A stretch of 64,000 nucleotides of DNA from a candidate division TA06 bacterium (GTDB lineage: Bacteria; Edwardsbacteria; AC1; EtOH8), in NCBI GenBank assembly GCA_016235665.1, contig JACRJI010000013.1:79095-143094 (forward strand). The letters run 5' to 3'. Under the pieces are notes generated by a model. That model was not told the origin of the DNA, searched no databases, and was given only the letters and a program-made list of their open reading frames with translations. This document shows positions 34,421 through 42,529 of the stretch, one piece after another (the stretch's first letter is position 1; every line of letters begins with the position of its first letter). The position numbers were made by a program, and so were the translations under genes.

Positions 34421-34535
34421 CTCAACCCCCAACCCCTTCTCTTTAAAAGAGAAGGGGAGTAAGGGGATGAGTTCCCAAATAAAATCAATAATCTATGCCC
34501 AAACTAAAATTCATATTCGGGGTTCACAACCACCA
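34419..34535. repeat. Family A repeat (copy 7) plus true GH57 gene start; right flank of MNT/HEPN remnant
   Basis: AACTCAACCCCC, CCCCTTCTCTT/AAGAGAAGGGG, GGGGATGAGTTCCCAAATAAA, then the real GH57 start to codon 14. It is a direct repeat of 33825-33990 apart from the insert there and a few base changes (for example GGGGTTCACAACCACCAG is identical in both). Confidence 0.87.
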
Positions 34536-36576
34536 GCCGGTGGGCAATTTCGACTTTGTGTTTGAGGATGCCTACCAGAAGGCCTACAAGCCTTTCCTGG
34601 ATGTCGTGGCCGGCTATCCCTGGTTCAGGTTCACCCTGCACAACAGCGGCTGCCTGTGGGAGTGGCTGGAACAGCATCACCCGGAATACCTGGAACAGGT
34701 CAACACCATGGTCCGGACCGGGCAGGTCGAGCTTTTGGGTGGGGGATTTTACGAGCCCATCATGCCGGCCATCCCCGACCGCGACAAGCAGGGCCAGCTG
34801 AAGATGATGTCGGAGTTCCTGAATAACAAATTCGGCAAAACCCCGTCCGGGGTCTGGCTGGCCGAGCGGGTGTGGGAGCCGGGGCTGGCCTCGGTCCTGG
34901 CCGGCGCCGGGATAAAGTACACGGTGCTGGACGACTATCATTTCAAATGCTCCGGCAAGAACGACCAGGATCTTGACGGCCACTATATCACCGAGGACCA
35001 GGGCCAGCCGCTGGCCGTCTTTCCCATCAGCCAGCAGCTCCGCTATCTGATCCCCTTCCACAATGTGGACGAGGTCATCGCCCATCTTAAAACCCTGTAC
35101 CAGCCGGATCGGGAGACTTTGGCCGTACTGGCCGACGACGGGGAAAAGTTCGGGGTCTGGCCTGGCACCCACGAACTGGCCTATGAAAAGGGCTGGCTGA
35201 AAAATTTCCTGGACGCGCTGGAAGCGAACAAGGAGTGGCTGGAACTCTCTACTTTCAGCCAGGCGCTGGAAGCGCTTCCGGCCAGGGGCCGGATCTACCT
35301 GCCCACCGCCTCCTACGCCGAGATGGGGGAATGGGCGCTGGATCCGAAAGCCGAGGCGGTCTATTCGGAGCTGACCCAAAGGCTGAAGGGCGAGGGCAGC
35401 TATCCCCGTTACAGCCCGTTCGTCAAGGGCGGCACCTGGCGGGATTTTTTGACTAAATACCCCGAATCCAACAACATCTACCGCAAGATGCTCTCGGTCT
35501 CGGCCAAGGTTTCTGGCCAGGGTCCCGAGGTCCTGCGGGAACTGTACCGGGGGCAGTGTAACTGCGGATACTGGCACGGAGTGTTCGGCGGCCTGTATCT
35601 GCCGCACCTGCGCGAGGCGCTGTACCGGCATCTGATCCGGGCCGAGAATCTGATGGGATCAAACCCTGAAACCTCTGCGCCCTCTCTGGAGGCCAGGGAA
35701 TTCGATTTTGACGGCGACGGCCAAAACGAAGTGGAACTGTCCAACCGTCATAGCAGGCTTTACCTGTCCCCGGCCGCCGGCGGCAGTCTGGTGGAGTGGG
35801 ATGCCCGGGAAAAGGAGATAAACCTGTTCGATACCCTGGCCCGCCGACCCGAAAGCTACCACCGGAATATTCCGAAGCCGGGCGATCAAAGCGCATCCCA
35901 GGGCAAGAGCATCCACGAGATGGTGGTCTCCAAGGAAGAGGGCCTGCAGAACATCCTGTTCTACGACTCCTTCCGCCGGGTAGGCCTGGTGGACCACCTG
36001 CTGGGGCCGGAGACGGACCTGGAATCATTTTACCGCAACTGCCACCGGGAGCAGGAGCCGGGCTTAAACGGTGCATGGGTTCATGAGACAAACAGGGAAG
36101 CGGAACGGGCCACGGTGGAACTCACAAAAATAATAAACGATCTGACCGTCGTCAAGAAGATCGTCTTCGGGACCGGGCCGTCATTCAGGATAGAATACAG
36201 CTGGATGAACTGCGGTCTTAAGGAAATGGAGATCTGGCCGGGGATAGAGTTCAACTTCGGCCTGCTGTCTTCGGGTTTCGGGCGGCACTGCCGGAGCGCC
36301 AGCCAGATACTGTCCACCGAAGCCCTCAATGTCCGGGCCCAGGATCAGGATATTTCCCAGCTCTCGGTGATTGACGGATACCGCAACCTTTCCGTCGACT
36401 TTGACCTGGACCAGGCCTGGGATCTCTGGCGTTTTCCGGTGGAGACCGTCTCCCAGTCGGAATCTGGGCTGGAGCGGAACTACCAGTGCTCGTGTTTTTT
36501 ATGGAATAAAAGGATAAAACTTTTGCCGGACCGGCCGCAAACATTAATTTTCACACTGGAACATAAGGCAATTTGA
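34495..36576 (+). CDS. GH57 alpha-glucanotransferase/alpha-amylase family protein
   Basis: A 693-residue glycoside hydrolase of family 57. The N-terminal barrel starts LKFIFGVHNHQPVGNFD; the catalytic Glu lies in WLAERVWEPGL (about residue 122) and the catalytic Asp in LADDGEKFGVWPG (about residue 210). A DUF1925-like middle part and a DUF1926-like C-terminal beta domain (NRHSRLYLSPAAGGSLVEWDAREKEINLFDTLARRPESYH) match 4-alpha-glucanotransferases of the Thermococcus type. It probably remodels glycogen or maltodextrin. Its stop overlaps the HPr start. Its first 14 codons are duplicated 546 bases upstream. Confidence 0.92.
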   Translation: MPKLKFIFGVHNHQPVGNFDFVFEDAYQKAYKPFLDVVAGYPWFRFTLHNSGCLWEWLEQHHPEYLEQVNTMVRTGQVELLGGGFYEPIMPAIPDRDKQGQLKMMSEFLNNKFGKTPSGVWLAERVWEPGLASVLAGAGIKYTVLDDYHFKCSGKNDQDLDGHYITEDQGQPLAVFPISQQLRYLIPFHNVDEVIAHLKTLYQPDRETLAVLADDGEKFGVWPGTHELAYEKGWLKNFLDALEANKEWLELSTFSQALEALPARGRIYLPTASYAEMGEWALDPKAEAVYSELTQRLKGEGSYPRYSPFVKGGTWRDFLTKYPESNNIYRKMLSVSAKVSGQGPEVLRELYRGQCNCGYWHGVFGGLYLPHLREALYRHLIRAENLMGSNPETSAPSLEAREFDFDGDGQNEVELSNRHSRLYLSPAAGGSLVEWDAREKEINLFDTLARRPESYHRNIPKPGDQSASQGKSIHEMVVSKEEGLQNILFYDSFRRVGLVDHLLGPETDLESFYRNCHREQEPGLNGAWVHETNREAERATVELTKIINDLTVVKKIVFGTGPSFRIEYSWMNCGLKEMEIWPGIEFNFGLLSSGFGRHCRSASQILSTEALNVRAQDQDISQLSVIDGYRNLSVDFDLDQAWDLWRFPVETVSQSESGLERNYQCSCFLWNKRIKLLPDRPQTLIFTLEHKAI

Positions 36577-36842
36577 TGCAGGAAAGATCTTTCACCATCG
36601 TCAACCGTTTGGGAATGCACGCCCGGCCCTCGGCCCTGTTCGTCAAGACAGCCGGGAAATTCAAATCCAAGGTCTGGGCCCGCAAGGACGAGACCGAGGT
36701 CAACGGCAAGAGCATCATGGGGGTGATGATGCTGGCGGCCGAGCCCGGTTCCACCCTTACCGTCCGGGCCGAGGGCGAGGACGAAGCCCTGGTGCTGGAG
36801 GCTCTGGGCAAGCTGATAGCCGATAAATTCAACGAGGATTAA
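36576..36842 (+). CDS. ptsH: Phosphocarrier protein HPr
   Basis: An 88-residue HPr. His15 lies in RLGMHARPSALFV and Ser46 in VNGKSIMGVMMLAAEPG, so it can be phosphorylated by Enzyme I (His) and by HPr kinase (Ser). The ATG overlaps the GH57 stop (TGATG). Enzyme I starts 4 bases after its stop. No sugar-specific Enzyme II gene is in the window, so the role may be regulatory. Confidence 0.95.
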   Translation: MQERSFTIVNRLGMHARPSALFVKTAGKFKSKVWARKDETEVNGKSIMGVMMLAAEPGSTLTVRAEGEDEALVLEALGKLIADKFNED

Positions 36843-36846
36843 AAAA

Positions 36847-38622
36847 GTGAACGCCGAATTCAGGATCAGCGGCCTGCCGGCCTCTCCGGGCATAGCCATC
36901 GGCCGGGCCTTCGTCTACCGCAAGGCGGCCGTCACGGCCGTCAAATACCGGGTCAGCGACACCGGGCGGGAGCTGGAGAAATTCAAGGCCGGACTGATCC
37001 GGGCCAAGGCCGAATTCTCCGAACTGAAACAGCAGATCGTGCTGCGGATGGGGGAGGAGGCGGCCGCCATCTGGGACGCCCAGCTTTTAATGCTGGACGA
37101 TCCCGAGACCTTCGAAGGCACGGCCCGCCGGATCAAGGAACAGCGGCAGGACGCCGCCTCGTCGTTCAAGGAAGTGATGGAGGAGGTGGCCCAGGGCATG
37201 CAGAACTCCAGCAACGCTTACCTCAAGGAAAGGTCGGCCGACATCCGGGACATGATCTGGCGGGTGATCAAACACATCGAGGCCCAAAGCACCCTGCCGA
37301 TGCAGGAGCTGCCGAAGGACGCCATAGTGCTGGCCCACGAGCTTTCTCCGGCCGACACCGCTTTGATGACCCATAAAAAAATACTGGGCTTCATCACCGA
37401 GTCCGGGGGAAAGACCTCCCATACCGCCATCGTGGCCCGCAGCCTGGAGATCCCGGCGGTGGTGGGCGCTCCGGACCTGATGCTGAAGGCCGCATCCGGC
37501 CTGCCGGTGATACTGGACGGAGCACGGGGGTTGGCCATATTCAATCCCGGCCCCCAAACCCTGGAACTTTACCGCGAGGAACAGAAGGTTTTCTTAAAGC
37601 ACCTGGCCAACCTCAAGCGCCTGCGCCGCCAGAAGGCGGTGACCAAGGACGGCCACCAGGTGGAGCTTTCGGCCAACATCGAGATGCCGGAGGAGACCGC
37701 CTCGGTGCTTTCCCACGGAGCCAAGGGAGTGGGCCTTTACCGCACCGAATTCCTGTTCCTGACCTCGGACCATCTGCCCACCGAGGAGGAGCAGTACCAG
37801 GTCTACCGCCGGGTGGCGGAAAAACTCAGTCCCGATCCCGTGATCTTCCGGACCTTTGACCTGGGCGGCGACAAGCTGGACAACAAGACCGGACCATTAA
37901 GCGAGGCCAATCCCTTCATGGGATGGCGGGCCATCAGGTTCTGCCTGGACCGGCCCGAGATATTCAAGCCCCAGCTTAGGGCCATCCTCCGGGCCTCGGC
38001 CCACGGCCAGGTCAAGATCATGCTGCCCATGATCTGCTGCCTGTCCGAGGTCATCAGCGCCAAGCAGATGATCGCCGAGGTCAAGGACGAGCTGAAGGCT
38101 CAGGGGCACAAGTTCGATCCCGGCTGCCAGCTGGGGATAATGGTGGAGACACCCTCGGCCGCGTTGACCTCGCGCCAGCTGGCCAGGGAGGTGGATTTCT
38201 TCAGCATCGGTTCCAACGATCTGACCCAGTACACCCTGGCGGTGGACCGCAGCAACCAGAAAGTGGCCGGGCTGTACGATCCCTTCAACCCGGCGGTGCT
38301 GCGCCTGATCCGGGAGGTCTCGGAACAGGGCCACCGGGCCGGGATCTGGGTGGGGATGTGCGGAGAGATGTGCGCCGATCCGCTGGCCATGCCGCTGCTT
38401 TTGGGCCTGGGACTGGACGAGTTCAGCATGAACCCGGCCTCGGTGCCGGAGATAAAAAGGATGATCATGAATTTGAGCGTGGACGAATGCCGCAAGGTGG
38501 CGGCCAGGGTGATGGAGGAGCCGGATCCCATGGTCATCCGCCGGCTGTTGTTTGATTTTGTGGTCAATATCCTGCCGGACCTGAAACTGGCCGGGCAGAT
38601 ATGCTCGCTGGAGAGAAACTGA
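36847..38622 (+). CDS. ptsI: Phosphoenolpyruvate-protein phosphotransferase (Enzyme I)
   Basis: A 591-residue Enzyme I. The HPr-binding helical domain is followed by the active-site His in GGKTSHTAIVARSLEIPAVVG (about residue 192). The PEP-binding barrel has VGLYRTEFLFL, FRTFDLGGDKL, IMVETPSAALT, FFSIGSNDLTQYTLAVDR and the catalytic Cys in VGMCGEMCADP. GTG start at 36847, 4 bases after HPr. It takes phosphate from PEP and passes it to HPr. Length is normal. Confidence 0.96.
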   Translation: MNAEFRISGLPASPGIAIGRAFVYRKAAVTAVKYRVSDTGRELEKFKAGLIRAKAEFSELKQQIVLRMGEEAAAIWDAQLLMLDDPETFEGTARRIKEQRQDAASSFKEVMEEVAQGMQNSSNAYLKERSADIRDMIWRVIKHIEAQSTLPMQELPKDAIVLAHELSPADTALMTHKKILGFITESGGKTSHTAIVARSLEIPAVVGAPDLMLKAASGLPVILDGARGLAIFNPGPQTLELYREEQKVFLKHLANLKRLRRQKAVTKDGHQVELSANIEMPEETASVLSHGAKGVGLYRTEFLFLTSDHLPTEEEQYQVYRRVAEKLSPDPVIFRTFDLGGDKLDNKTGPLSEANPFMGWRAIRFCLDRPEIFKPQLRAILRASAHGQVKIMLPMICCLSEVISAKQMIAEVKDELKAQGHKFDPGCQLGIMVETPSAALTSRQLAREVDFFSIGSNDLTQYTLAVDRSNQKVAGLYDPFNPAVLRLIREVSEQGHRAGIWVGMCGEMCADPLAMPLLLGLGLDEFSMNPASVPEIKRMIMNLSVDECRKVAARVMEEPDPMVIRRLLFDFVVNILPDLKLAGQICSLERN

Positions 38623-38779
38623 GCGACTAAGAACCAACCGGAACGCTGATAAACGCTGATTATCGTCGATGTACGCTGATATACCAACAACTTTTTATCT
38701 GATAACAATGCCAAAACAATATGCAATAGCCACGCAAACCAGTAGTTAGTGGTAAATCTATAATCAGAAACAAAAGATA

Positions 38780-39784
38780 ATGGCAGAACTTTACATATTT
38801 AACGACAAGGTTGACAGTGTTTTTCAACTTCTTGGGCAAAAGGAAAACGACATTTCATATAGTGTTGGCTTTACCTTTGCTAATTGCAACCAGTTTTTGC
38901 AAAAGTTTCTTCAACGCATAAACATCAAGGCACCCTTCCAGCCTAACAAAATAAAAATACGACTTCAGGCCCACGAAAAAGAAAAAGGCTTTACTGATTT
39001 TGAAATAATCCAAGAAAAAGAATTTCATATAATTATAGAAGCAAAGCGTGGTTGGACTTTTCCGACAGAAGGACAACTCGATAAATATGCTTCAAGACCT
39101 TCATTTAAATACTCATCTGCGGAAGACAAGCGTATTATTGTTATTAATGAAAGCATCCCTGCATTTACAAAGACGCATTTCATAACAACAAATATTCAAT
39201 CAATTTCAGTTGAAGTAGTTTCTTGGAAAGACATTCAGCAATTAGCATCTGCGTCAAAATCAATCGGGCGTGATGCTGAAAATAGAATTTTAAAAGAACT
39301 AAATACTTACCTTAACAAAATAAGCAGTATGCAAAAAATAGATAGTAATTGGGTTTATGTTGTTTCCCTTGGTAGTGGTATGCCAGAGAGGGGGAACATT
39401 TTATGGCAGGATATAGTTAATAAGGATTTAAAATACTTTCATCCTGTTGGCGGAGGAAGAGGCGGTTGGCCAGCGGAACCCCCCAACTACATTGCCTTTC
39501 GATACGGCGGCATACTTCAATCAATTCATCACATTGACAAATATGAAGTATTTACGGACCCTTCATTGCATTTTAAAACAATTGCAAAACAAACTTGGGA
39601 TAAACCTCATTATTTATACCATTTAGGACCTGCAATCAAACCCACACACGAAGTAAAAGCAGGAAAGAAAATGGTTAGGAGTATAAGAGTTTGGGCAATG
39701 TTAGATCTACTGCTGACAAGTCAAACAATACAAGAAGCAAGGGACAAGTCGAAAGATAGAGCCCCAGCTACTATACTTCCTTGA
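38780..39784 (+). CDS. AT-rich orphan with PD-(D/E)XK-nuclease-like N-terminus
   Basis: A 334-residue protein of unknown family. Residues ~70-96 read FTDFEIIQEKEFHIIIEAKRGWTFP, with D...E-x-K spacing typical of a restriction-type nuclease core. A Gly-rich segment HPVGGGRGGWPAEPPNYIAFRYGG lies near residue 225. The C-terminal half is not recognised. The AT-rich sequence, unlike ptsI and the aminotransferase on either side, points to acquisition. No methylase or helicase partner is present, so a standard restriction system is not supported; a single-gene defence role is possible. Confidence 0.6.
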   Translation: MAELYIFNDKVDSVFQLLGQKENDISYSVGFTFANCNQFLQKFLQRINIKAPFQPNKIKIRLQAHEKEKGFTDFEIIQEKEFHIIIEAKRGWTFPTEGQLDKYASRPSFKYSSAEDKRIIVINESIPAFTKTHFITTNIQSISVEVVSWKDIQQLASASKSIGRDAENRILKELNTYLNKISSMQKIDSNWVYVVSLGSGMPERGNILWQDIVNKDLKYFHPVGGGRGGWPAEPPNYIAFRYGGILQSIHHIDKYEVFTDPSLHFKTIAKQTWDKPHYLYHLGPAIKPTHEVKAGKKMVRSIRVWAMLDLLLTSQTIQEARDKSKDRAPATILP

Positions 39785-39815
39785 ATAACAAAACACTCAA
39801 CATACACAACACAAA

Positions 39816-40916
39816 ATGACAAAAGTTGAATTCCTGGACCTGCCCGCCCAGTACCAAAGCATCAAGCCCGAGATAGACGCCGCCATGGCCGCCGTGGTCT
39901 CTACCGGCGGCTTTGTGCTGGGCAAGACCGTGGCCGACCTCGAGCAGTCGGTGGCTAAATTTGCGGGCGCCAAATACGGCATCGGGGTGAACTCCGGCAC
40001 CGACGCCCTGTACCTTTTGCTAAAAGCCGCCGGGGTCAAGGCCGGGGATGAGGTCATCACCACGCCCTTCACCTTCATCGCCACCGCCGAGGTGGTCTGC
40101 TGGCTTGACGCCAAACCGGTGTTCGCCGACATCCGCCCGGACACGTTGAACATCGACCCCAAAAAGATAGAGGCCGCCATCACCCCGCGCACCAAGGCCG
40201 TCATCCCGGTCCACCTGTACGGCCAGGCGGCGGAGATGGACCAGATCAAGGCCCTGGCCCAAAAGCACAACCTGAAGATCATCGAGGACTGCGCTCAGAG
40301 CCTGGGGGCATCTTACCGCGGCAGGCAGACCGGATCCCTGGGCCACCTGGCCGCCTTCAGTTTTTACCCCACCAAGAACCTGGGCGCCTACGGCGACGGC
40401 GGCCTGGTGCTGACCGATGACGAGGCGCTGTATAATGAAGTGAAAATGCTGCGCCAGCACGGCCAGGACAAGAAGTATCACCACGCCAAGCTGGGGATGA
40501 ACTCCCGGCTGGATGCATTGCAGGCCGCGGTTCTTTTGGTCAAACTGAAACACCTGGACAAATGGAACCAGAGGCGCCGGGAGCTGGCCGCCCGTTATAC
40601 GTCCGCTTTCACCGGTATCGCCGGCATCACGCCGCCGGTTTCCCTGGACCACAACGTTCACATCTATCACCAGTACACCATCAGGGCCAAGGACCGGGGA
40701 GCATTGGAGGAGCGCCTTACCAAGCAGGGCATCCCTTACGCCATTCACTATCCCATCGCGCTGCACCTGCAGCCGGCCTTTGAGTTCCTGGGCCTTAAGG
40801 AAGGTTCTCTGCCGGAGGCCGAGTTGGCGGCTAAAGAAGTGCTGTCCCTGCCCATCTATCCCGAGATGAAGGAAGAACAGCAGGATGCGGTGATCGCAGC
40901 AGTGAAGGGGCATTAA
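39816..40916 (+). CDS. DegT/DnrJ/EryC1/StrS-type sugar aminotransferase
   Basis: A 366-residue PLP enzyme. The N-terminus reads VEFLDLPAQYQSIKPEIDAA; the nucleotide-sugar/PLP region has YGIGVNSGTDALYLLLKA and PVHLYGQAAEMD, then IIEDCAQSLGASYRGRQTGSLG. The Schiff-base Lys is in FYPTKNLGAYGDGGLVL (about residue 186). These enzymes aminate keto sugars on nucleotide carriers for LPS, capsule or other glycans. The specific sugar cannot be told. The neighbouring genes give no glycan cluster. Confidence 0.92.
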   Translation: MTKVEFLDLPAQYQSIKPEIDAAMAAVVSTGGFVLGKTVADLEQSVAKFAGAKYGIGVNSGTDALYLLLKAAGVKAGDEVITTPFTFIATAEVVCWLDAKPVFADIRPDTLNIDPKKIEAAITPRTKAVIPVHLYGQAAEMDQIKALAQKHNLKIIEDCAQSLGASYRGRQTGSLGHLAAFSFYPTKNLGAYGDGGLVLTDDEALYNEVKMLRQHGQDKKYHHAKLGMNSRLDALQAAVLLVKLKHLDKWNQRRRELAARYTSAFTGIAGITPPVSLDHNVHIYHQYTIRAKDRGALEERLTKQGIPYAIHYPIALHLQPAFEFLGLKEGSLPEAELAAKEVLSLPIYPEMKEEQQDAVIAAVKGH

Positions 40917-40935
40917 GTATAAAGGGGAACTAATC

Positions 40936-41098
40936 AACCACAAAAGGCACAAAGGACACAAAAATGGAAATAAACATTTTGGTCCTGCTGTACGATAGCC
41001 TATTTTAATCTTTATATTATTTTTATGGACAGGAAACTTGGAATAAATGTGCATAATTATAGAAATATATTTTGTGTTTTATGTGCTTTCTGTGGCTA
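40936..41098. repeat. Intergenic inverted repeat, family G copy 2
   Basis: AACCACAAAAGGCACAAAGGACACAAAA on the left in pieces and TTTTGTGTTTTATGTGC, TTTCTGTGGC on the right are opposed ends around ~110 AT-rich bases. The shorter copy lies at 27542. Confidence 0.7.
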
Positions 41099-41106
41099 AT
41101 TAAAAA

Positions 41107-42423
41107 ATGAACAAAAAACAAACCGACATATTCCCCCAGGCTGACGTTCCCCAGGCCAACGTCCCCCTGGCCGACCGGATGCGGCCCCGCACCTTGGACG
41201 AGGTGGTGGGCCAGGAGCACCTGATCGGGCCGGGCAAGGTGCTTAGGAATCTTATAGAGTCCGGGCAGATCCCCTCGCTTATCTTCTGGGGGCCGCCAGG
41301 CTCGGGCAAGACCACTTTGGCCCGGGTGCTGGCCAACACCGTCCAGGCCAACTTCGTGGAGTTCTCGGCGGTGACCTCGGGCATCAAGGAGATCAAGGAG
41401 GTCATCAAGGAGGCCGAGCAGAAGCGGGCGGTGCGGGGCGCGCGCACCATCCTCTTCGTGGACGAGATCCACCGCTTCAATAAGGCCCAGCAGGACGCCT
41501 TTCTGCCCCACGTGGAAAAGGGCACGGTGGTGCTTATCGGGGCCACCACCGAGAACCCCTCGTTCGAGGTGATCTCGGCCTTGCTGTCCCGTTCCAAAGT
41601 GCTGATACTGAAGGGGCTGGAGGCTGCCCACATACTTTCGATATTGCAGAGAGCGATCAACAGCGAACTCGGCCTCAAACCCCTTCAAGTGACCGCTGAG
41701 TCCGATGCTCTGGAGTTCATCTCCCAGGCCTGCCAGGGCGACGCCCGCACCGCGCTCAATGCATTGGAGATCGCTGTCTCCATGGCCAAGCCCGATGCTT
41801 CCGGGAGGCTGACAGTGACACTGCACCTGGCCGAGGAGGCCATGCAAAAGAAATCCCTGCTCTACGACAAGGCCGGGGAGGAGCACTACAACCTGATCTC
41901 GGCCCTGCACAAGTCCCTGCGCGACTCCGACCCCGACGGATCGCTGTACTGGCTGGCCCGGATGCTGGCCTCGGGCGAAGATCCGCTTTACGTGGCCCGG
42001 CGGATGATCCGCTTTGCCGCCGAGGACATCGGCCTGGCCGACCCCAATGCCCTGCTGATAGCCAACCAGGCCAAGGACACTTATCACTTCCTGGGCTCCC
42101 CCGAGGGCGAGCTGGCTTTGGCCCAGGCCTGCCTTTATTTAGCCCTGGCTCCCAAGAGCAACTCGGTCTACAAGGCCTACGGCGCGGTGCAGCGGGAGAT
42201 CGAACAAAGCGGGGCCATGCCGGTGCCGCTGGTGATCCGCAACGCGGTCACCAAGCTGATGAAGGAGGTGGGTTACGGGGCCGGTTACCGTTACGCCCAC
42301 GACGAACCGGACGCCAAGGTGGACCAGCAGCACCTGCCGGACGAGATCAAAAATAAGAAATTCTATTCCCCCTCCGACCGGGGCTGGGAGGGCCGGAAGA
42401 AAAAAGAGCGGGAAGGGAATTGA
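41107..42423 (+). CDS. rarA: Replication-associated recombination protein A (RarA/MgsA)
   Basis: A 438-residue AAA+ ATPase that acts at stalled replication forks. Motifs are [21 protein letters not shown], Walker [17 protein letters not shown] (about residue 62), Walker [23 protein letters not shown], sensor 1 [11 protein letters not shown], and the C-terminal tetramer domain with [20 protein letters not shown]. The ATG at 41107 has no clear ribosome site; the N-terminal [13 protein letters not shown] run resembles other RarA starts. Single gene with a repeat upstream. Confidence 0.95.
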   Translation: MNKKQTDIFPQADVPQANVPLADRMRPRTLDEVVGQEHLIGPGKVLRNLIESGQIPSLIFWGPPGSGKTTLARVLANTVQANFVEFSAVTSGIKEIKEVIKEAEQKRAVRGARTILFVDEIHRFNKAQQDAFLPHVEKGTVVLIGATTENPSFEVISALLSRSKVLILKGLEAAHILSILQRAINSELGLKPLQVTAESDALEFISQACQGDARTALNALEIAVSMAKPDASGRLTVTLHLAEEAMQKKSLLYDKAGEEHYNLISALHKSLRDSDPDGSLYWLARMLASGEDPLYVARRMIRFAAEDIGLADPNALLIANQAKDTYHFLGSPEGELALAQACLYLALAPKSNSVYKAYGAVQREIEQSGAMPVPLVIRNAVTKLMKEVGYGAGYRYAHDEPDAKVDQQHLPDEIKNKKFYSPSDRGWEGRKKKEREGN

Positions 42424-42450
42424 ACGATCCCCGATTTTTCCCAAAAACAC

Positions 42451-42479
42451 TTGACTTTGGTGTTTTCTGTTATTATAAT
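42451..42479 (+). promoter_or_regulatory. Sigma-70-type promoter for the M6 protease gene
   Basis: TTGACT at 42451-42456, 17-base spacer, perfect TATAAT at 42474-42479, 50 bases before the ATG at 42530. Confidence 0.85.
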
Positions 42480-42529
42480 GAAGTGTTGAAATTTATCCGA
42501 AATCATAAACTTTTGGAGGACTTGATAGA

